From Flavobacteriales bacterium (lineage in GTDB: Bacteria; Bacteroidota; Bacteroidia; Flavobacteriales_D; Sanyastnellaceae), in the NCBI GenBank assembly GCA_027488055.1, contig JAIYCK010000015.1:1-6982 (forward strand): DNA of 6,982 nt, read 5' to 3'. The first letter of the stretch is position 1. Each line of letters begins with the position of its first letter. The notes below the pieces were generated by a model. It was not told the origin of the DNA, did not search any database, and saw nothing but the letters and a program-made list of their open reading frames with translations. Both the position numbers and the translations under genes were made by a program. Positions 5,841 through 6,982 of the stretch are shown here, piece after piece.

Positions 5841-5983
5841 AGCGCAAGTCCCTGTGTGTAGTGGTTGGAGGAGAAATTTAAAAAATAATGGATCAATTGC
5901 TCTTAAATAGATGAACAGAGCTTAGCCCTCGATACAAACTCAAGTGAGAGCAAGGGCAGTTTCCGATATAATAAGTTAGCCGC

Positions 5984-6083
5984 CCTTCGACAGGCTCAGG
6001 AACCATCCTTCGGCAAGCTCAGGAACCGTCCTTCAAAAAGTATCTGCGTTTTAATAGTTGAGATCCTTCGCTTTGCTCAGGAA
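5984..6083. repeat. REP-like repeat cluster with 23-bp period
   Basis: CCTTCGACAGGCTCAGGAAC(C) at 5984-6004 is followed 23 bp later by CCTTCGGCAAGCTCAGGAAC(C) at 6007-6027, and 23 bp later by a decayed third unit opening GTCCTTC (6028-6034). A fourth relative, CCTTCGCTTTGCTCAGGAA, lies at 6065-6083. CCTTCG...GCTCAGG is an imperfectly palindromic core found in many dispersed intergenic repeats of Bacteroidota and other phyla. The exact 23-bp spacing and decay of later units suggest tandem duplication then drift. A divergent copy is at 197-218. Confidence 0.7.
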
Positions 6084-6109
6084 GACAATGCTAGACGAGA
6101 GGAAAGAGT

Positions 6110-6157
6110 GCTTGGCCTTGATCGTCACACAGGCATGTAAGATCGGGTTGGCCAAGC
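6110..6157. repeat. Inverted repeat with nested dyad
   Basis: GCTTGGCC (6110-6117) pairs perfectly with GGCCAAGC (6150-6157). Inside lie GATC at 6120-6123 and 6141-6144 and a central ACAGGCATGT (6129-6138) whose ACA and TGT ends are symmetric about the same axis as the outer arms. It could form a cruciform or RNA stem-loop, or be a protein-binding palindrome. No T tract follows, so it is not an intrinsic terminator. Confidence 0.45.
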
Positions 6158-6293
6158 GATTGCGTACCTGCTGATATGGTCAGCCGGAGCGCTGTGCTGG
6201 GGTCCCGTCCTTTGATGCGTGAACGATTGTGAAAAATGGGATTGGGGTGTTTTTCGAGGGAATAATAAATAGTTTGTTATTTTGAAAAATAAA

Positions 6294-6365
6294 ATGATAA
6301 TAATGAAACTTCCTAAAATTAACAGCGTAAAAAACCATGTAGAATGTTTTATTTTGGTTAATTAA
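6294..6365 (+). CDS. Possible 23-residue small ORF before an intrinsic terminator
   Basis: An open frame with ATG at 6294, and again in frame at 6303, encodes MIIMKLPKINSVKNHVECFI followed by LVN and a TAA stop at 6363. It ends 25 nt before the strong plus-strand terminator, the expected place for the last gene of a transcript. No Shine-Dalgarno is seen, and the upstream TATTTTG (6279-6285) falls one base short of the -7 consensus. The peptide resembles nothing I know, and at this AT content such a short frame easily arises by chance. An untranslated small RNA is equally likely. Confidence 0.2.
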   Translation: MIIMKLPKINSVKNHVECFILVN

Positions 6366-6389
6366 GCAATCCGTTAAAAAAGCAAGAAC

Positions 6390-6414
6390 AGACCTCCAAA
6401 CGTGGAGGTCTTTT
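6390..6414 (+). terminator. Strong rho-independent terminator on the plus strand
   Basis: AGACCTCCA (6390-6398) pairs perfectly with TGGAGGTCT (6403-6411) around an AACG tetraloop, followed by TTT (6412-6414, four T in all counting the last paired base) and CATTT. The stem is GC-rich with no mismatch. On the opposite strand the nearest T run starts only after about 10 non-T-rich bases, so it works best for plus-strand transcription. The upstream neighbour is on the other strand and transcribed away, so it must end a transcript starting inside the intergenic region. Confidence 0.75.
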
Positions 6415-6477
6415 CATTTAAGGCCATCGCCAACAAGCAATGCGCATGCTCAGGTAGGCGTTTGTCGCAGTCTGTTG

Positions 6478-6485
6478 TACTTTTG
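6478..6485 (+). promoter_or_regulatory. Bacteroidota-type -7 promoter element (TAnnTTTG) for the FG-GAP gene
   Basis: TACTTTTG is a perfect match and ends 5 nt before the ATG at 6491. A TTTG at 6461-6464 is only 13 nt upstream, shorter than the usual -33 to -7 spacing, so the -33 half is doubtful. The predicted transcript has almost no leader before 6491. Confidence 0.45.
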
Positions 6486-6490
6486 AGCAT

Positions 6491-6982
6491 ATGATGAAAT
6501 ACACTCTTTCTCTTCTCGTGAGCTGCATGGTGACGGTCGCTTTTTCGCAATTCAGCACCCGGCAGTACGACATACCGTTCACTATTGATGGACAAGAGTT
6601 GGCCAATCCCTTGGCAGGAGGGCTCAATACATGTCAAATGTCGCGTGTCGATGTCAATCTCGACGGTTTGGAAGACTTGTTCTTCTTCGATCGTCAGACC
6701 ACCCGCATCAGTGTGTTCGTCAACATGAATGGCGCGCCAGGAGCCATCGATTATCAATATACCTTGGCCTACAACAGCGCTTTTCCGCTAGGCTTGCGCA
6801 ATTGGGTCCTCATGCGCGATATGAATTGCGATGGCAAAAAAGACATTTGTACCAATACGGGATCTGGATTGCGCATCTTCTGGAATATCAGCGATACACA
6901 ATTGGCTTTCAGCGCAGCTTCCACCGGCGCCATTTCGGCCACCTATGATTTTGGAAATGGATCGGTCTTCGACGCAGGGATC
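6491..6982 (+). CDS. Secreted FG-GAP/VCBS-repeat protein, N-terminal part
   Basis: Open from the ATG at 6491 to the window end without a stop (164 codons), so the gene is truncated by the window. The protein starts MMKYTLSLLVSCMVTVAFSQ, a Sec signal peptide with likely cleavage before Gln20. Two FG-GAP/VCBS-type units follow, each with a calcium-loop pattern D-x-N-x-D-G-x-x-D: DVNLDGLEDLFFFDR (residues 54-68; D54, N56, D58, D62) and DMNCDGKKDICTNTGSGLRIF (110-130; D110, N112, D114, D118, continuing to residue 130 as T-N-T-G-S-G-L-R-I-F). Such repeats form integrin-alpha-like beta-propeller blades. In Bacteroidota these large extracellular proteins often end in a type IX secretion C-terminal domain, which would be beyond this window and is not seen. 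The second ATG (6494) is an alternative start. The -7 element 5 nt upstream supports the start region. The ligand is unknown. Confidence 0.85.
   Translation, partial: MMKYTLSLLVSCMVTVAFSQFSTRQYDIPFTIDGQELANPLAGGLNTCQMSRVDVNLDGLEDLFFFDRQTTRISVFVNMNGAPGAIDYQYTLAYNSAFPLGLRNWVLMRDMNCDGKKDICTNTGSGLRIFWNISDTQLAFSAASTGAISATYDFGNGSVFDAGI

Larger units (their letters stand above)
5841..6477. other. Long divergent intergenic region with repeats, a dyad and an orphan terminator
   Basis: About 640 bp with no gene I can assign. In order: an AT-rich part to about 5980; REP-like units at 5984-6083; a balanced-GC part at about 6088-6240 with a 48-bp inverted repeat; an AT-rich island at about 6261-6390; and a strong plus-strand intrinsic terminator at 6390-6414. 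Short ORFs are present (28 codons from 6088, 23 codons from 6294), but none has a recognisable product. The flanking genes point away from the region, so the plus-strand terminator is not explained by them. Confidence 0.55.

Noticed and set aside
6088..6174. 28-codon plus-strand ORF starting MLDERKECLA
   Set aside because: It spans the 48-bp inverted repeat, has no ribosome-binding site or promoter, and matches no known peptide; its length is expected by chance.
6374..6757. Minus-strand open frame of 127 codons at the right end
   Set aside because: It runs antisense to the FG-GAP gene and through the terminator hairpin; the plus strand has a signal peptide and calcium-loop repeats.

Overview
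The window looks like chromosomal DNA from a member of the Bacteroidota, possibly a Saprospiria-like environmental lineage. Evidence: a conserved Bacteroidota-type TonB-dependent receptor with an N-terminal carboxypeptidase-regulatory-like domain, a secreted FG-GAP/VCBS protein with a signal peptide ending in ...FSQ, a DUF493 protein of Bacteroidota type, and perfect copies of the Bacteroidota -7 promoter element TAnnTTTG just upstream of five start codons. Base composition is moderate (about half GC) with AT-rich intergenic islands. The exact taxon cannot be fixed from the sequence alone.

Layout, left to right. Positions 1-81 hold the first 27 codons of a slipin/stomatin-like SPFH protein on the minus strand, cut by the window edge. 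A gene-free stretch of about 350 bp follows, with a GC-rich REP-like repeat. A two-gene plus-strand operon comes next (449-1243): a small lipoprotein cytochrome c and a DUF3052-like protein. It converges on a two-gene minus-strand operon (1918-1279): a DUF493 protein, then a single-pass membrane protein of unknown function 7 nt downstream. Further right on the minus strand are a small protein of the 'translational machinery protein' (possibly eRF1/baeRF-related) type (2529-2152), the 877-residue TonB-dependent receptor (5329-2696) and a four-helix DUF423 membrane protein (5828-5439). A 660-bp divergent intergenic region (5829-6490) carries REP-like repeats with a 23-bp period, a long inverted repeat, and an AT-rich island ending in a strong intrinsic terminator that belongs to no recognisable gene. 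The window ends inside a secreted FG-GAP repeat protein starting at 6491.

The genes are mostly ordinary housekeeping or cell-envelope genes: membrane organisation, outer-membrane uptake, a periplasm-facing haem protein and a surface or secreted repeat protein. They do not form one obvious pathway. The most unusual sequence is at 2539-2578. There a 22-nt homopolymer (T22 in the sense direction) sits between a strong Shine-Dalgarno plus ATG and the conserved start of the translational-machinery-type gene, and is preceded by a small dyad. This is the architecture of a slippage-driven (phase-variable) or attenuator-like switch. Two other points deserve attention. Five start codons have a perfect -7 element 4-18 nt upstream, implying very short or absent leaders. 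The orphan plus-strand terminator at 6390-6414 implies an unannotated small transcript.
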